A stretch of DNA of 64,000 nt from Acetobacterium fimetarium. GTDB taxonomy: Bacteria > Bacillota > Clostridia > Eubacteriales > Eubacteriaceae. Of the stretch, positions 25,956-34,777 are shown in pieces. Position 1 is the stretch's first letter; each line of letters opens with the position of its first letter. The stretch lies in contig NZ_WJBC01000007.1 in NCBI RefSeq assembly GCF_014284475.1, positions 1 through 64,000 on the forward strand. Direction: 5' to 3'. Under the pieces are notes generated by a model that was not told where the DNA came from, ran no database searches, and saw only the letters and a program-made list of their open reading frames with translations. Both the position numbers and the translations under genes were made by a program.

Positions 25956-27587
25956 TTAACGTCTTTTTTTCATTTTGCGAATCGAGTACATCAGGCCGCC
26001 GCTGAGAATGATCGCGGTAATGTAGCCGATGGTTCCCAGAGCGGGGATTCCCAGCAGCTTTGGGGTCATATCTGTGGTGGCAATAAAGCTTGATCCGATC
26101 AGCAAAGCCGCGTTAATGACACAAATGACAATTTTGTTGACCATTTTATCAATTTCCGCCAGTGGCTCCTCCGATCCCATCAGCTCCAGATTGACCTTAA
26201 CCTGCCCCTTGTTCGCAAGGGTCAGAAAATCCGCTACCTGTCCCGGTATGCCGATTGCCTTTTCGCTTGATATGGCAAATCTGCGACCGTTGGTCTCGAT
26301 GATCTTGCTTAAATCAAAATCGCCAGCTTCCTGAACCGCGATGTGATCGCCCATGATCGTGACAATATTGGCTTCCGGGGATACTTCGGCAATGACCCCC
26401 TCGATGGTGATCATGCCGCGGCTCAGCATACTGATGCCTCTTGGCATCGCGATATGATTTTCGCCGGCAATCCGCAATATTTCTTCCAGCACTCTGCCCA
26501 TATTGATATTGCTCAGCTCTTCGGTTCCGAATTCCTCCAGGATGCCGTTGATTGCTTCATACAATTGGGGATGGTTGATCCGCCGCTTGGGAACGCCCAA
26601 TGCCAGCACGGCACCTTTTAACATCTCCACATCAACGGTGGCAATCGCCTTGACATAGCGCCGTAAAACGCTCATTTCGCGTTTGGATAATCTCCCCATC
26701 ATCCCCAAATCGATCCAGATAATCTGGCCATTTCGAATGAAGATATTGCCCGGATGCGGATCGGCATGAAAAAAGCCATCGTCAATAATTTGCTTCACAT
26801 AATTGTCCGCCAGCTTTCTGCCAATTTCCTGGAGATCATAGCCTTCCGACAGCAAGGAGTCCAGTTCATCGATTTCGATACCCTCGATCGCTTCCATCAC
26901 CAGTACTTTTGAGGTGGTGAATGCATTGTAGATGCGCGGGCAGCTGACGTAGTTGATGTCTGCATTTAATTCATTGAACAGTTGGGCATTCTGAGCCTCA
27001 ATCAGAAAATCCATTTCCTGTTGGGCCGTGCTCCACATTTCATCCACAATCATTTTAAAATCGACGATATCGCCCATTCCGCTGGCAACATTCAGAATTC
27101 CGGTTGCTTTGTGCAGGAGAACGACATCCTGAGCCATCACCCGATAAATTCCAACCCGCTGAACCTTGATGACCACCTTAGCGCCGTCATTCAGCTCGGC
27201 TTCATGCACCTGAGCGATCGAAGCGGAGCCCAATGGTTCCCTGTTGATCATGCGGAACACTTCATCTGCCGGGCGCTGATATTCTTCCTCAATGATCTTG
27301 ATGACCGTTTCAAAGGGCATCGGTTTTACCTGTGATCTGAGTTTTTCCAGCTCCAGGCAGTAGTCAGATGGCAGAATATCACGTCTCATCGACATCATTT
27401 GACCGATCTTAATAAAGGTCGGCCCCAGATCCTCGATGATCAGTCTCAATTTCTCCGGGGTCAGCCCTTTCGTGATTTCGTGTTTGAGCAGAATGGCAAT
27501 GATTTTCCCCATTCTCCTGCCATTGCTGTCCATCTGATTGCTGTTGTTCTGTTGATCCGCTATTTTTACGGGATCACTTTGATTCAT
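25956..27587 (-). CDS. ABC1/AarF/UbiB atypical kinase family protein
   Basis: 543-aa protein-kinase-like membrane protein. The family's signature KxGQ appears in FIKIGQMMSMRRDILP, the Ala-rich nucleotide loop in LGSASIAQVHEAEL, and the catalytic segment in HADPHPGNIF followed by WIDLGMMG. Two hydrophobic spans close the protein. In quinone-free anaerobes these proteins have no known partner pathway, and lipid or isoprenoid handling is only a guess. It overlaps the phasin-like gene by 14 nt, and the two probably act together. Confidence 0.9.
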   Translation of the reverse strand: MNQSDPVKIADQQNNSNQMDSNGRRMGKIIAILLKHEITKGLTPEKLRLIIEDLGPTFIKIGQMMSMRRDILPSDYCLELEKLRSQVKPMPFETVIKIIEEEYQRPADEVFRMINREPLGSASIAQVHEAELNDGAKVVIKVQRVGIYRVMAQDVVLLHKATGILNVASGMGDIVDFKMIVDEMWSTAQQEMDFLIEAQNAQLFNELNADINYVSCPRIYNAFTTSKVLVMEAIEGIEIDELDSLLSEGYDLQEIGRKLADNYVKQIIDDGFFHADPHPGNIFIRNGQIIWIDLGMMGRLSKREMSVLRRYVKAIATVDVEMLKGAVLALGVPKRRINHPQLYEAINGILEEFGTEELSNINMGRVLEEILRIAGENHIAMPRGISMLSRGMITIEGVIAEVSPEANIVTIMGDHIAVQEAGDFDLSKIIETNGRRFAISSEKAIGIPGQVADFLTLANKGQVKVNLELMGSEEPLAEIDKMVNKIVICVINAALLIGSSFIATTDMTPKLLGIPALGTIGYITAIILSGGLMYSIRKMKKRR

Positions 27588-27945
27588 CTGTTCCGCTTTT
27601 ATCGGCCCTTTCTAAAGAAACAATTTCTTTAGCGGCTGGTTCTGCTTCCATCATCTCTATTTTTGCTTTGATTTTCTGAATTTCTTCCGCTGTCATTTTA
27701 TCCATGTTTTCCACAACCGTGTCCGCCGTTGGTGGATTTTCATTTTTAGTGGCAGTCGCGTCCTTAAAGGATTCCTTGATGTTGTGTTTCAGCTCTTCAT
27801 TCAGTATTTTTCCCTGTTCTACCGTCAGTTCCCCTTTTGCCACCAGCTCATCGATCAGTTCTTTCGATTTTTCAGCAGTAGTTGCCACGGCACCAATTCC
27901 AAACAAAAATATTTTTTTGATGTCTTCACTAATATTTTCCAACAT
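27574..27945 (-). CDS. phasin-like / PhaF-type helical protein
   Basis: 123-aa, highly charged helical protein. The N-terminus MLENISEDIKKIFLFGIGAVATTAEKSKELIDELVAKGELT matches the short phasin-superfamily proteins often found next to UbiB-like kinases in Clostridia. The C-terminal half is an Glu/Lys-rich coiled-coil-like tail. AGGAGG lies 8 bp before the ATG. No polyhydroxyalkanoate genes are in view, so a storage-granule role is not supported here; a regulatory or scaffold role for the kinase is inference. Confidence 0.8.
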   Translation of the reverse strand: MLENISEDIKKIFLFGIGAVATTAEKSKELIDELVAKGELTVEQGKILNEELKHNIKESFKDATATKNENPPTADTVVENMDKMTAEEIQKIKAKIEMMEAEPAAKEIVSLERADKSGTDESK

Positions 27946-28003
27946 TTTTCGTTCCTCCTCTTTTTGATTATATTTTTTATTATTATACCCAAATCTTTTG
28001 CAT

Positions 28004-29200
28004 TTAATCCTGTAATTTAAATCCGCCTTCCATCAATGCTTTGCGGATTTCCAGAATATGTTCGTAATTTCTGGTTTCCAGTTCAATGCGCAGGAAACAG
28101 CCATTGATATCCGAACCTTCATTGCTGCGTTCATGGTGAATCGAAATAACATTGCCGCCGCAATCTGCGATGATTCGTGAAACGCCTTTCAATTGTCCGG
28201 GTTTGTCGACCAGTTCAATATTGAGTGAACAGATCCGCCCCGATGTCAGCAGTCCGCGTTTGATGATCCGTGATAGAATAGTCACATCGATATTCCCTCC
28301 CGAAACGAGACAGACGACTTTTTTGCCTTTGATCGGAAGTTTGCCAAACATCGCCGCCGCTACTGCCACCGCGCCGGCTCCTTCGGCAATCAGCTTCTGC
28401 TGCTCAATCAGCGTCAGAATAGCGGTTGAAATTTCATCTTCGGTGACGGTGACAATTTCGTCGACGTACTGACTGCACAGATCAAAGGTGATTTCCCCCG
28501 GCTGTTTGACAGCAATCCCATCGGCAATGGTATTGGCCTGTGACAGACAGCATACTTTTTTCGCTTTCAGCGACTGCTTCATGCTTGGCGCTCCGGCAGC
28601 CTGAACGCCGTAAACCTTCACTTCCGGCTTCAGCGACTTGATGACGTAGGCAATACCCGATATGAGCCCGCCGCCCCCCACCGGCACGATGACTGCATCG
28701 ATATCCGGAAGGCTTTCGAGAATCTCCAATCCAATGGTGCCCTGTCCGGCGATGACATCATCGTCGTCAAAGGGATGAATAAAGGTATAGCCCATTTCCG
28801 CCTGAAGCTCGATGGCTTTGGCATAAGCCTCATCATAACCGCCTTCCACCAGACACACTTCGGCCCCGTAGGATTTGGTTGCTTCAACCTTGGAAATCGG
28901 TGCCCCATCCGGCAGACAGATCAGGGCTTTGATATTGTTGATGGCGGCCGCCATCGCAACGCCCTGAGCATGATTGCCGGCCGAACAGGCGATCACCCCT
29001 TTGGCCCGTTCGGCTTCGTTAAGCTGGGAAATCTTATAGCAGGCCCCGCGAACCTTGAAAGAACCGGTAATCTGCAGATTTTCTGTTTTCAGATAGATTT
29101 CACTGTCCGGACAGATTTTGGGCGCATGAATCAAATCCGTGGGACGGATGTATTTTTTCAATGTAAAAGATGCATGATAGATTTTATCGAGTGTCAACAT
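28004..29200 (-). CDS. ilvA: threonine ammonia-lyase
   Basis: 398-aa PLP enzyme converting threonine to 2-oxobutanoate and ammonia. The Schiff-base lysine lies in GSFKVRGA, the phosphate-binding loop is SAGNHAQG and VGGGG is present. A single ACT domain occupies about residues 325-398 (ICSLNIELVDKPGQLKGVSRII), the arrangement of the short catabolic/biosynthetic TdcB-like enzymes in anaerobes. Start at ATG 29200. Single gene, upstream of a repeat-terminator unit of its neighbour. Confidence 0.92.
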   Translation of the reverse strand: MLTLDKIYHASFTLKKYIRPTDLIHAPKICPDSEIYLKTENLQITGSFKVRGACYKISQLNEAERAKGVIACSAGNHAQGVAMAAAINNIKALICLPDGAPISKVEATKSYGAEVCLVEGGYDEAYAKAIELQAEMGYTFIHPFDDDDVIAGQGTIGLEILESLPDIDAVIVPVGGGGLISGIAYVIKSLKPEVKVYGVQAAGAPSMKQSLKAKKVCCLSQANTIADGIAVKQPGEITFDLCSQYVDEIVTVTEDEISTAILTLIEQQKLIAEGAGAVAVAAAMFGKLPIKGKKVVCLVSGGNIDVTILSRIIKRGLLTSGRICSLNIELVDKPGQLKGVSRIIADCGGNVISIHHERSNEGSDINGCFLRIELETRNYEHILEIRKALMEGGFKLQD

Positions 29201-29242
29201 TTAATTTCTCCTGTTTTTTTGATTTGTTTTTTATCAACTTAT

Positions 29243-29263
29243 AAAAAAAAGGCTGACGCCTTT
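29243..29263 (-). terminator. terminator downstream of the Isf-fusion gene
   Basis: AAAGGC (29248-29253) pairs with GCCTTT (29258-29263), followed on the minus strand by a run of T. It is separated from its gene's stop codon by family 2 repeat copy b. Confidence 0.72.
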
Positions 29264-29397
29264 CTTGAGACTGTAGACAAAGGTATACAGTAGTACCGAC
29301 AATTGTTACATCGTGTTGTTTGCCTCAGAGCGGACATCTCGAAGAGTGTCCGATTCTGCAGCAGACAACTGATTAACAATTGGTCGGTACGGGGGGG
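29264..29397 (-). repeat. family 2 palindromic repeat, copy b
   Basis: Starts at the terminator and ends directly at the stop codon (CTA, 29398-29400) of the Isf-fusion gene. Arms AGTAGTACCGACAATTGTTAC and TTAACAATTGGTCGGTACGG, inner arms GTTGTTTGC/GCAGACAAC, apex CGGACATCTCGAAGAGTGTCCG (29331-29352). Edge motif TTGAGACTGTAGACAAA recurs in copy c. Confidence 0.88.
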
Positions 29398-31053
29398 CTA
29401 CTCCGGTTTTGCACACTGTTCCGGATACCATTCGATGAACCACATCGAAAAGAACACACCGGGAACCAGTAATGCCAGTGGAAATATCGCCGCCAAATGG
29501 ACCATGAACGTCGTGTCAAGCCAGATGGCAATGCCGCCCTGCATGACGAAAATAACTGCCCAGACCAGCGTCAGAATCCGGTTTGTTTTTAGAAACAGCG
29601 CATTTTTGAGGGCGTTGTGCCCGTTGAAAAAGTGCAGGTAATCTGCCGTTAACGGGATTGTTTTGAGCACCGACGCCAGCCAGATCAGCGCCAGTCCAAA
29701 ATATTCAATGATTGCAAATGTATTGCCGTCGAAAGTACTTCCAAATGTCATATAGATCAGCGTGACCAGCGAAAATGAGACCAGTGTCCCTTTTTCGAAA
29801 TAGACCAAATCCGCCCCTCTTTTGATGGTGAATAAAATCCCGCTGATCACCAGCGGAATGACAATGCCGAATAACGGATTGTAATCCAGAACCAGCAGAC
29901 TGACAATCCATGGCACCACGGTCAGGAAAAACCAGTAGGGCGTATTCTTAAAACTGACGGGAACGATTTTCTTTCTTTTTTCCGGATTCAGCAGAACATT
30001 TCCAAACAGCCCATCCATGAAAACATTCAGCAAATTCATATCCCCTTTTACCGAATATTTTTTTTCCAGCAACGAGTGGGCCGCATCGATTTTGCCTTCG
30101 CGGATCCGTTCCAGCGTTAATAAGCTGAGACTGATCGAGATTTCTTCCTCCTTAAAATCATTTTTCAGTAAGGTACACGCATCATCCTTTACCACCAGCT
30201 GGTAGCGTTCTTTAAGATCGGTGAAATCAAATTGATACACGGCATCGAGACCGGGACTTACTTTGGGATTGAAGTCGGCCTGTACCTGTTTCATATAGCC
30301 CCACGCCATCAGTCCGCCGTCCATATCTCTCATCCGGGTATCATCGATTCCCCAGCTCAGATTGGCTGTTTTTAAATAGGCGGGAATCTCGATGAATGGT
30401 TTTGCAAGGCCCGCTCTGATATTTTCCGGAATTTCTGAATGCTCGCGGTATTCTTTTCCTGCCGCCTTGACTAAATCAAGATAAGGTGCTGTCAGACCGT
30501 CAAGTTGGGTGATGCCCAAAAGCTCGCCCTCAATGCAGAATATTTTTTCCCATTTGCCTTCGCCAAACAGATTGTTGAATTGCGCCTCAACGCCCTCATA
30601 ATTACGTTTGGTTGTCGGCAAACCGCAGGTGCTGATTAAGACATGCCTTTTGTTTCCCATTTTTTCAGGGTTCCGATAAGGACGTCCATACGTTCCCTTG
30701 CCCTCCGAATCAATAAACGGTAACAACGTGGGTGTCGTACGCTCCATAAATTTCTTCATAACACTTGAAATTCCGCATTGATAAAGAGGGGTCGCCCAGA
30801 TGATGATTTCGGCTTCTTCATATTTTTGTAAAAGCTCCGCCATATCATCCTGAACGACACACTCACCCGGTGATGTTGTCCAGCAAGAAAAGCATCCGGT
30901 ACAGGCATTGATGTTCTGCTCTGCCAGATGAACGATCTCAATTTCATAGTCATCCGCATCTGCCGATAATCCGGCTAAAAAACTTTCCGCTATTTTCAGC
31001 GTAAAGCTTTTGCTGCTTTTATGGCTGCCATTTAATACTAAAATTTTACTCAT
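29398..31053 (-). CDS. iron-sulfur flavoprotein / SCP2 / membrane-domain fusion
   Basis: 551-aa protein of unusual build. Residues 1-200 form an NADPH-FMN-reductase-like flavodoxin fold (KILVLNGSHKSSKSFTLKIAE) and carry CTGCFSCWTTSPGEC, a Cx2Cx2Cx7C motif as in the iron-sulfur flavoproteins (Isf) of anaerobes, which hold FMN plus a [4Fe-4S] cluster. Residues about 265-350 look like an SCP2 sterol-carrier-type domain (YQFDFTDLKERYQLVVKDDAC). The C-terminal 190 residues have five or six hydrophobic spans. This suggests membrane-associated flavin redox chemistry on a lipid-like substrate (inference). No partner gene is adjacent; a family 2 repeat abuts the stop codon. Confidence 0.75.
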   Translation of the reverse strand: MSKILVLNGSHKSSKSFTLKIAESFLAGLSADADDYEIEIVHLAEQNINACTGCFSCWTTSPGECVVQDDMAELLQKYEEAEIIIWATPLYQCGISSVMKKFMERTTPTLLPFIDSEGKGTYGRPYRNPEKMGNKRHVLISTCGLPTTKRNYEGVEAQFNNLFGEGKWEKIFCIEGELLGITQLDGLTAPYLDLVKAAGKEYREHSEIPENIRAGLAKPFIEIPAYLKTANLSWGIDDTRMRDMDGGLMAWGYMKQVQADFNPKVSPGLDAVYQFDFTDLKERYQLVVKDDACTLLKNDFKEEEISISLSLLTLERIREGKIDAAHSLLEKKYSVKGDMNLLNVFMDGLFGNVLLNPEKRKKIVPVSFKNTPYWFFLTVVPWIVSLLVLDYNPLFGIVIPLVISGILFTIKRGADLVYFEKGTLVSFSLVTLIYMTFGSTFDGNTFAIIEYFGLALIWLASVLKTIPLTADYLHFFNGHNALKNALFLKTNRILTLVWAVIFVMQGGIAIWLDTTFMVHLAAIFPLALLVPGVFFSMWFIEWYPEQCAKPE

Positions 31054-31167
31054 TATTCCCTCCTTCTTCGCAAAATGGTATTTTTTCGTCTATTTAAAGA
31101 TTATATCAAAAATAACGCTGGCAGAATACCCCATAATTCGATTATAATGGAATAAACAATAATCCCA

Positions 31168-31207
31168 TTTTGAAACACGAACCGTGTGTCATGTTTCAAA
31201 ACGACAC
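31168..31207. promoter_or_regulatory. putative upstream activating site for the sigma-54 activator
   Basis: Nested inverted repeats: TTTTGAAACA (31168-31177) with TGTTTCAAAA (31192-31201), CACG/CGTG inside, and GTGTC (31186-31190) with GACAC (31203-31207). It lies about 100-135 bp before the -24/-12 promoter, the usual distance for an enhancer-binding protein. Confidence 0.6.
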
Positions 31208-31303
31208 GTCAGCCCGTCTCTTTTTGCGACAGAGCTGATCCTGCTTTTCATTAAACTCTTCCAAAATGTGCTTCTAATGGGATTTCATCTTATGCTCTTC
31301 TTT

Positions 31304-31319
31304 TGGCATGATAATTGCT
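31304..31319 (+). promoter_or_regulatory. sigma-54 (-24/-12) promoter
   Basis: TGGCATGATAATTGCT: GG (31305-31306), exactly 10 bp, GC (31317-31318), matching the consensus TGGCAC-N5-TTGC in all key positions. It is 69 bp before the start of the DUF362 gene, and a sigma-54 activator gene follows that gene. Confidence 0.8.
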
Positions 31320-31387
31320 TCTTTAATAATCCATATCCATATGCGTGGATAAATATATGGTAAATGTACCAAATAAAGGAGCTTATC

Positions 31388-32689
31388 ATGAGTAAACCAG
31401 TCATATCCGTTGTTAAAGTTGAAAAACCTGAAGGCAATGCCCAATTCATGGCCGGAAAATATGTCCGACTTGATGACGACATTAAAAAAATCAAAGCTGC
31501 TGTTGGTGAAGCAATTAAATTATCTATTGGATCCCTTGATAACATCATTAAAGAGGGCGATACCGTCTTGATCAAACCGAATCTGGCTTTCCAGGCGCCA
31601 CCAGAAAGCTTTGCTGTCGTTGATCCGCGAACCATCGAAGCTGTTGTTTCTTATGTGAAAGAAAACTCCAAAGCCGGAAAAGTGGTCGTTGGCGATAATC
31701 CATCACTTGGCATGCATGTTGGTCGTGCTAAACCAGCCTTTAAAGATTCAAGAATGGAAGAAGCTGCTAAACTGGGCGGAGCTGATGAAGTCATCTATTT
31801 TGACGAACACGATGTCGTTCCGGTAGAAATTGAAGGGGCTAAAGTATTTAAACACGCAACGGTTTTTAAACCTTTCCTTGACGCCGACGTTGTCATCAAC
31901 CTGCCAAAAATGAAAGTGCATTTGGCCGGAACCGTCACGCTGGGGCTTAAAAACTGGAATGGGATTATCCCGAACTGTCATCCCGATGCTCAGCAGCAAG
32001 GTGCTCACCGTATTGAATTAGGGCAGAAAATGGCTGACTTGTATCGCGTTCGACATGCCGATCTTGTCATCGTCGATGCAGTTATCGGGATGGAAGGCCA
32101 GGGGCCGCATGCCGGAACGCCGATCGAAATGAACCTGATTGTTGCCGGGACTGATACCGTTGCTGTGGATTCTGTTGCCTGTTCAATCATGGGCTTTGAC
32201 CCGATGGAAATTCCAGCCGTTCGTTGTGCCGGTACTGAAGGCCAGGGTGAAATCGATTTAAATAAAATCGACGTTGTCGGCAACTCGATTGAATCCGTTA
32301 TGAAACACTTCAAACGTCCCGGCGGCGACCCCATTGGCATGTATGCCGGTTTGACTTGTGTGATGCAGCAAACCTGTGGCGGTTGTCATGTTAATGTTCG
32401 TGGCGCTTTGGACTCGTTTGCCATCAGCGGCATTGACATGAAAAAATTCCTTGAAAAAAATGGTGAAATCATTGTCATCGCCGGCGGAGTTCCGGATTTC
32501 GACCCTGAAAGCTGTAGAGACAAAAATGTATTTATTTGCGGCGACTGCTGGGAACTTTTCCCATCGGTTGATAAAGTACGAGAAGGTGCAGCGCTTGCTA
32601 AAACAGTAACGTATTATCCAGGCTGTGCTCCAGTTTATATTTTTGCTCAACTTAATACTGATCTTCAGAAACTGGCAGCCGGTAAATAA
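31388..32689 (+). CDS. DUF362 protein with cysteine-rich C-terminus
   Basis: 433-aa DUF362 protein. The family core is DTVLIKPNLAF, ADVVINLPKMKVHLAGTVTLGLKNWNG and AGTDTVAVDSVACSIMGFDP. The C-terminal 110 residues carry CGGC (in CVMQQTCGGCHV), CGDC (in KNVFICGDCWELF) and YYPGCAP, possible Fe-S or metal ligands. Expression appears sigma-54 dependent (promoter and upstream sites before it). The start is ATG 31388 with AAGGAG upstream rather than the in-frame ATG 24 bp earlier. Function unknown. The next gene encodes its probable activator. Confidence 0.85.
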   Translation: MSKPVISVVKVEKPEGNAQFMAGKYVRLDDDIKKIKAAVGEAIKLSIGSLDNIIKEGDTVLIKPNLAFQAPPESFAVVDPRTIEAVVSYVKENSKAGKVVVGDNPSLGMHVGRAKPAFKDSRMEEAAKLGGADEVIYFDEHDVVPVEIEGAKVFKHATVFKPFLDADVVINLPKMKVHLAGTVTLGLKNWNGIIPNCHPDAQQQGAHRIELGQKMADLYRVRHADLVIVDAVIGMEGQGPHAGTPIEMNLIVAGTDTVAVDSVACSIMGFDPMEIPAVRCAGTEGQGEIDLNKIDVVGNSIESVMKHFKRPGGDPIGMYAGLTCVMQQTCGGCHVNVRGALDSFAISGIDMKKFLEKNGEIIVIAGGVPDFDPESCRDKNVFICGDCWELFPSVDKVREGAALAKTVTYYPGCAPVYIFAQLNTDLQKLAAGK

Positions 32690-32698
32690 TTTTCATTG

Positions 32699-32725
32699 TT
32701 CACCGGGGGCTTTTCCCCCGGTGAA
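32699..32725 (+). promoter_or_regulatory. hairpin between DUF362 gene and activator gene
   Basis: TTCACCGGGGG (32699-32709) and CCCCCGGTGAA (32715-32725) form a perfect 11-bp GC-rich stem with a 5-nt loop. No T run follows, so it may stabilise the first transcript or lower read-through rather than fully terminate. Confidence 0.65.
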
Positions 32726-32797
32726 TGACACTGTCTGGATGATTCATACTGTCACCTTCCCATTATTGATTAATTGAAAAGAAGGAGCGTGAACGCT

Positions 32798-34774
32798 TTG
32801 AAAATTCATTCAGATGTCGATATGATAAAAAAGACCTGGACTGATTTTGTGAATGATGGCATCATCGGTAATATTATTCGCAAACCCATTGTTGATTCCT
32901 GGATCCGCTGTCAAAAAGCAGGCATCGATCCGCGGACAGTCAATCGAACCCCTACGGTGAGTGAAGAAAATTTTCAAAAACGCCTGCAACTGAATCAGGT
33001 ACTGCTGGATGTCAGCATTCCTTTCATGGTTGAATTGCAGGAATTCGTCAACAAATCGGGTTTTTCAACGACGCTGACGGATCCTAACGGGGTCATCCTC
33101 GAGCTGATTTGTGATCAATCAATTATTGAAGAAGCTTTCACCAAAAATCTGGTCCGCGGCAGTATCTGGAATGAAGCCATGGCCGGCACAAATGCGACCG
33201 GTCTAGCCATCGATCTGCTGCAGCCAATCCAGGTTATCGGCGCCGAGCATTATTACGAGTGCTACCATGATTTAACCTGTTCCGCGGCTCCGATTCTTGA
33301 TGAAACAGGGAAATTACTCGGTATTCTTGACATGTCGGGTCCCCGGGAGCTGGCCTATCCTCATACCCTGGGGATGGTTGTGGCAAGCGCTCGAGCCATA
33401 TCCCGGCAGCTTTGCATTGCTGAATCCAATCGTCAGGTTGATTTAACGAATCATTACCTCAGCACCCTGATTGATTCCATATCTGATGGTGTTGTTGCCG
33501 TGGATGTAAAAGGAAAAATAATCGGCATCAATTCTCATGGCGCTAAAATTCTTAAAACCACCACTTTTGAATCTTACGGCAAAAACATTCTGGATATTAT
33601 GGATGGGGAAACCATTTTAGACCATACTGGCCAGCAGCCATCACCGGTTAATGAAAAAGAAAAACATGTCGTGACCAAAAGCAAAAAAATCAATTGCCTG
33701 GTCAACAGCAAATTAATACTCCATGATAACGGCACCGTCGTCGGCGCTGTTGCAACCCTCAAAGACGGAGCAATCAAAGCGATTGTTCCGGAGAAAAACA
33801 AAAGAAAAGGAACCCGGTTTACCTTTGATGATATTATCGGTGAAAGCTCAGAACTGCTGCGCTCTATTCATCTTTCGGAGATAGCCGCCAAAGGCAGTTC
33901 CACCGTATTATTGCAGGGCGAAAGCGGCACCGGCAAGGAAATGTTTGCCCAGGCTATTCATAATGCCAATCAGTCGGACAAACCTTTCATCGCCATCAAC
34001 TGCGCCGGTATTCCGGAAGCCCTGATTGAAAGTGTTCTTTTTGGCTATGAGGAAGGTTCTTTCACCGGTGCCAGCAAACATGGGAAAATCGGCAAATTTG
34101 AATTGGCCAAAGACGGCACGATTTTTCTGGATGAAATCGGCGAAATGTCATTAAACACCCAAACCGTTCTGCTTCGTGTTTTACAGGAACGTTATATTCA
34201 GCGGATCGGGAGTTCAAAAGATATTCCGATCGACGTGCGGATCATCGCCGCCACCAATAAGAATCTTGCCGAAGAAGTGAAAAAGGGAAAGTTCCGACAG
34301 GATCTGTACTACCGACTCAACGTTTTGCAGATTGATATTCCACCTCTGCGCCGGCGAAAAAAAGATATCCCGATTCTCGCCAATTTTTTTCTTAATGAAA
34401 TCACAACCGCCTGCGGGAAATTCATTGAGCCCCTGCACCCGTCAACCATCGCAACGATGCAGGAGTACGAGTGGCCGGGAAATGTGAGACAGTTCCAGAA
34501 CGCCATTGAACAGGCGGTTAATTTTACTGAAACCAATCGAATCGACGACTACTTTATTGCCAATTATCTGCCAAATATCAATGAGCAATTAACTGCCGTC
34601 AGCATCGGATCACCGCCGCTTGAGGATACCAATGTGGATTTGAAAGAGCTTGAGCTGAGTACCATAAAAAAAGCACTGACGCTTTTTCCGGAACGTAAAA
34701 AAGCGGCTGAGTATCTGGGTATCTCACGCAGTACCCTCTATCGCAAGTTAAAACAGTACCATTTGGAGGATTAG
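32798..34774 (+). CDS. AcoR-like sigma-54-dependent transcriptional activator
   Basis: 658-aa enhancer-binding protein with the AcoR-type plan. An N-terminal GAF-like sensor (about 45-215, SWIRCQKAGIDP and GTNATGLAIDLLQPIQVIGAEHY), a PAS domain (about 225-330, LIDSISDGVVAVDVKGKIIGIN), the AAA+ domain with Walker A GESGTGKE and the sigma-54 contact loop GSFTGA (usual form GAFTGA), then a Fis-type helix-turn-helix (KKAAEYLGISRSTLYRKL). TTG 32798 is chosen as start, since AAGGAG is 10 bp upstream; GTG 32789 is possible. It probably drives the promoter at 31304-31319 and perhaps the following genes. Its ligand is unknown. Confidence 0.9.
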   Translation: MKIHSDVDMIKKTWTDFVNDGIIGNIIRKPIVDSWIRCQKAGIDPRTVNRTPTVSEENFQKRLQLNQVLLDVSIPFMVELQEFVNKSGFSTTLTDPNGVILELICDQSIIEEAFTKNLVRGSIWNEAMAGTNATGLAIDLLQPIQVIGAEHYYECYHDLTCSAAPILDETGKLLGILDMSGPRELAYPHTLGMVVASARAISRQLCIAESNRQVDLTNHYLSTLIDSISDGVVAVDVKGKIIGINSHGAKILKTTTFESYGKNILDIMDGETILDHTGQQPSPVNEKEKHVVTKSKKINCLVNSKLILHDNGTVVGAVATLKDGAIKAIVPEKNKRKGTRFTFDDIIGESSELLRSIHLSEIAAKGSSTVLLQGESGTGKEMFAQAIHNANQSDKPFIAINCAGIPEALIESVLFGYEEGSFTGASKHGKIGKFELAKDGTIFLDEIGEMSLNTQTVLLRVLQERYIQRIGSSKDIPIDVRIIAATNKNLAEEVKKGKFRQDLYYRLNVLQIDIPPLRRRKKDIPILANFFLNEITTACGKFIEPLHPSTIATMQEYEWPGNVRQFQNAIEQAVNFTETNRIDDYFIANYLPNINEQLTAVSIGSPPLEDTNVDLKELELSTIKKALTLFPERKKAAEYLGISRSTLYRKLKQYHLED

Positions 34775-34777
34775 CGC

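Noticed and set aside
27574-27945. Polyhydroxyalkanoate granule protein
   Set aside because: Only phasin-like helices are seen; no phaC or other granule genes are nearby.
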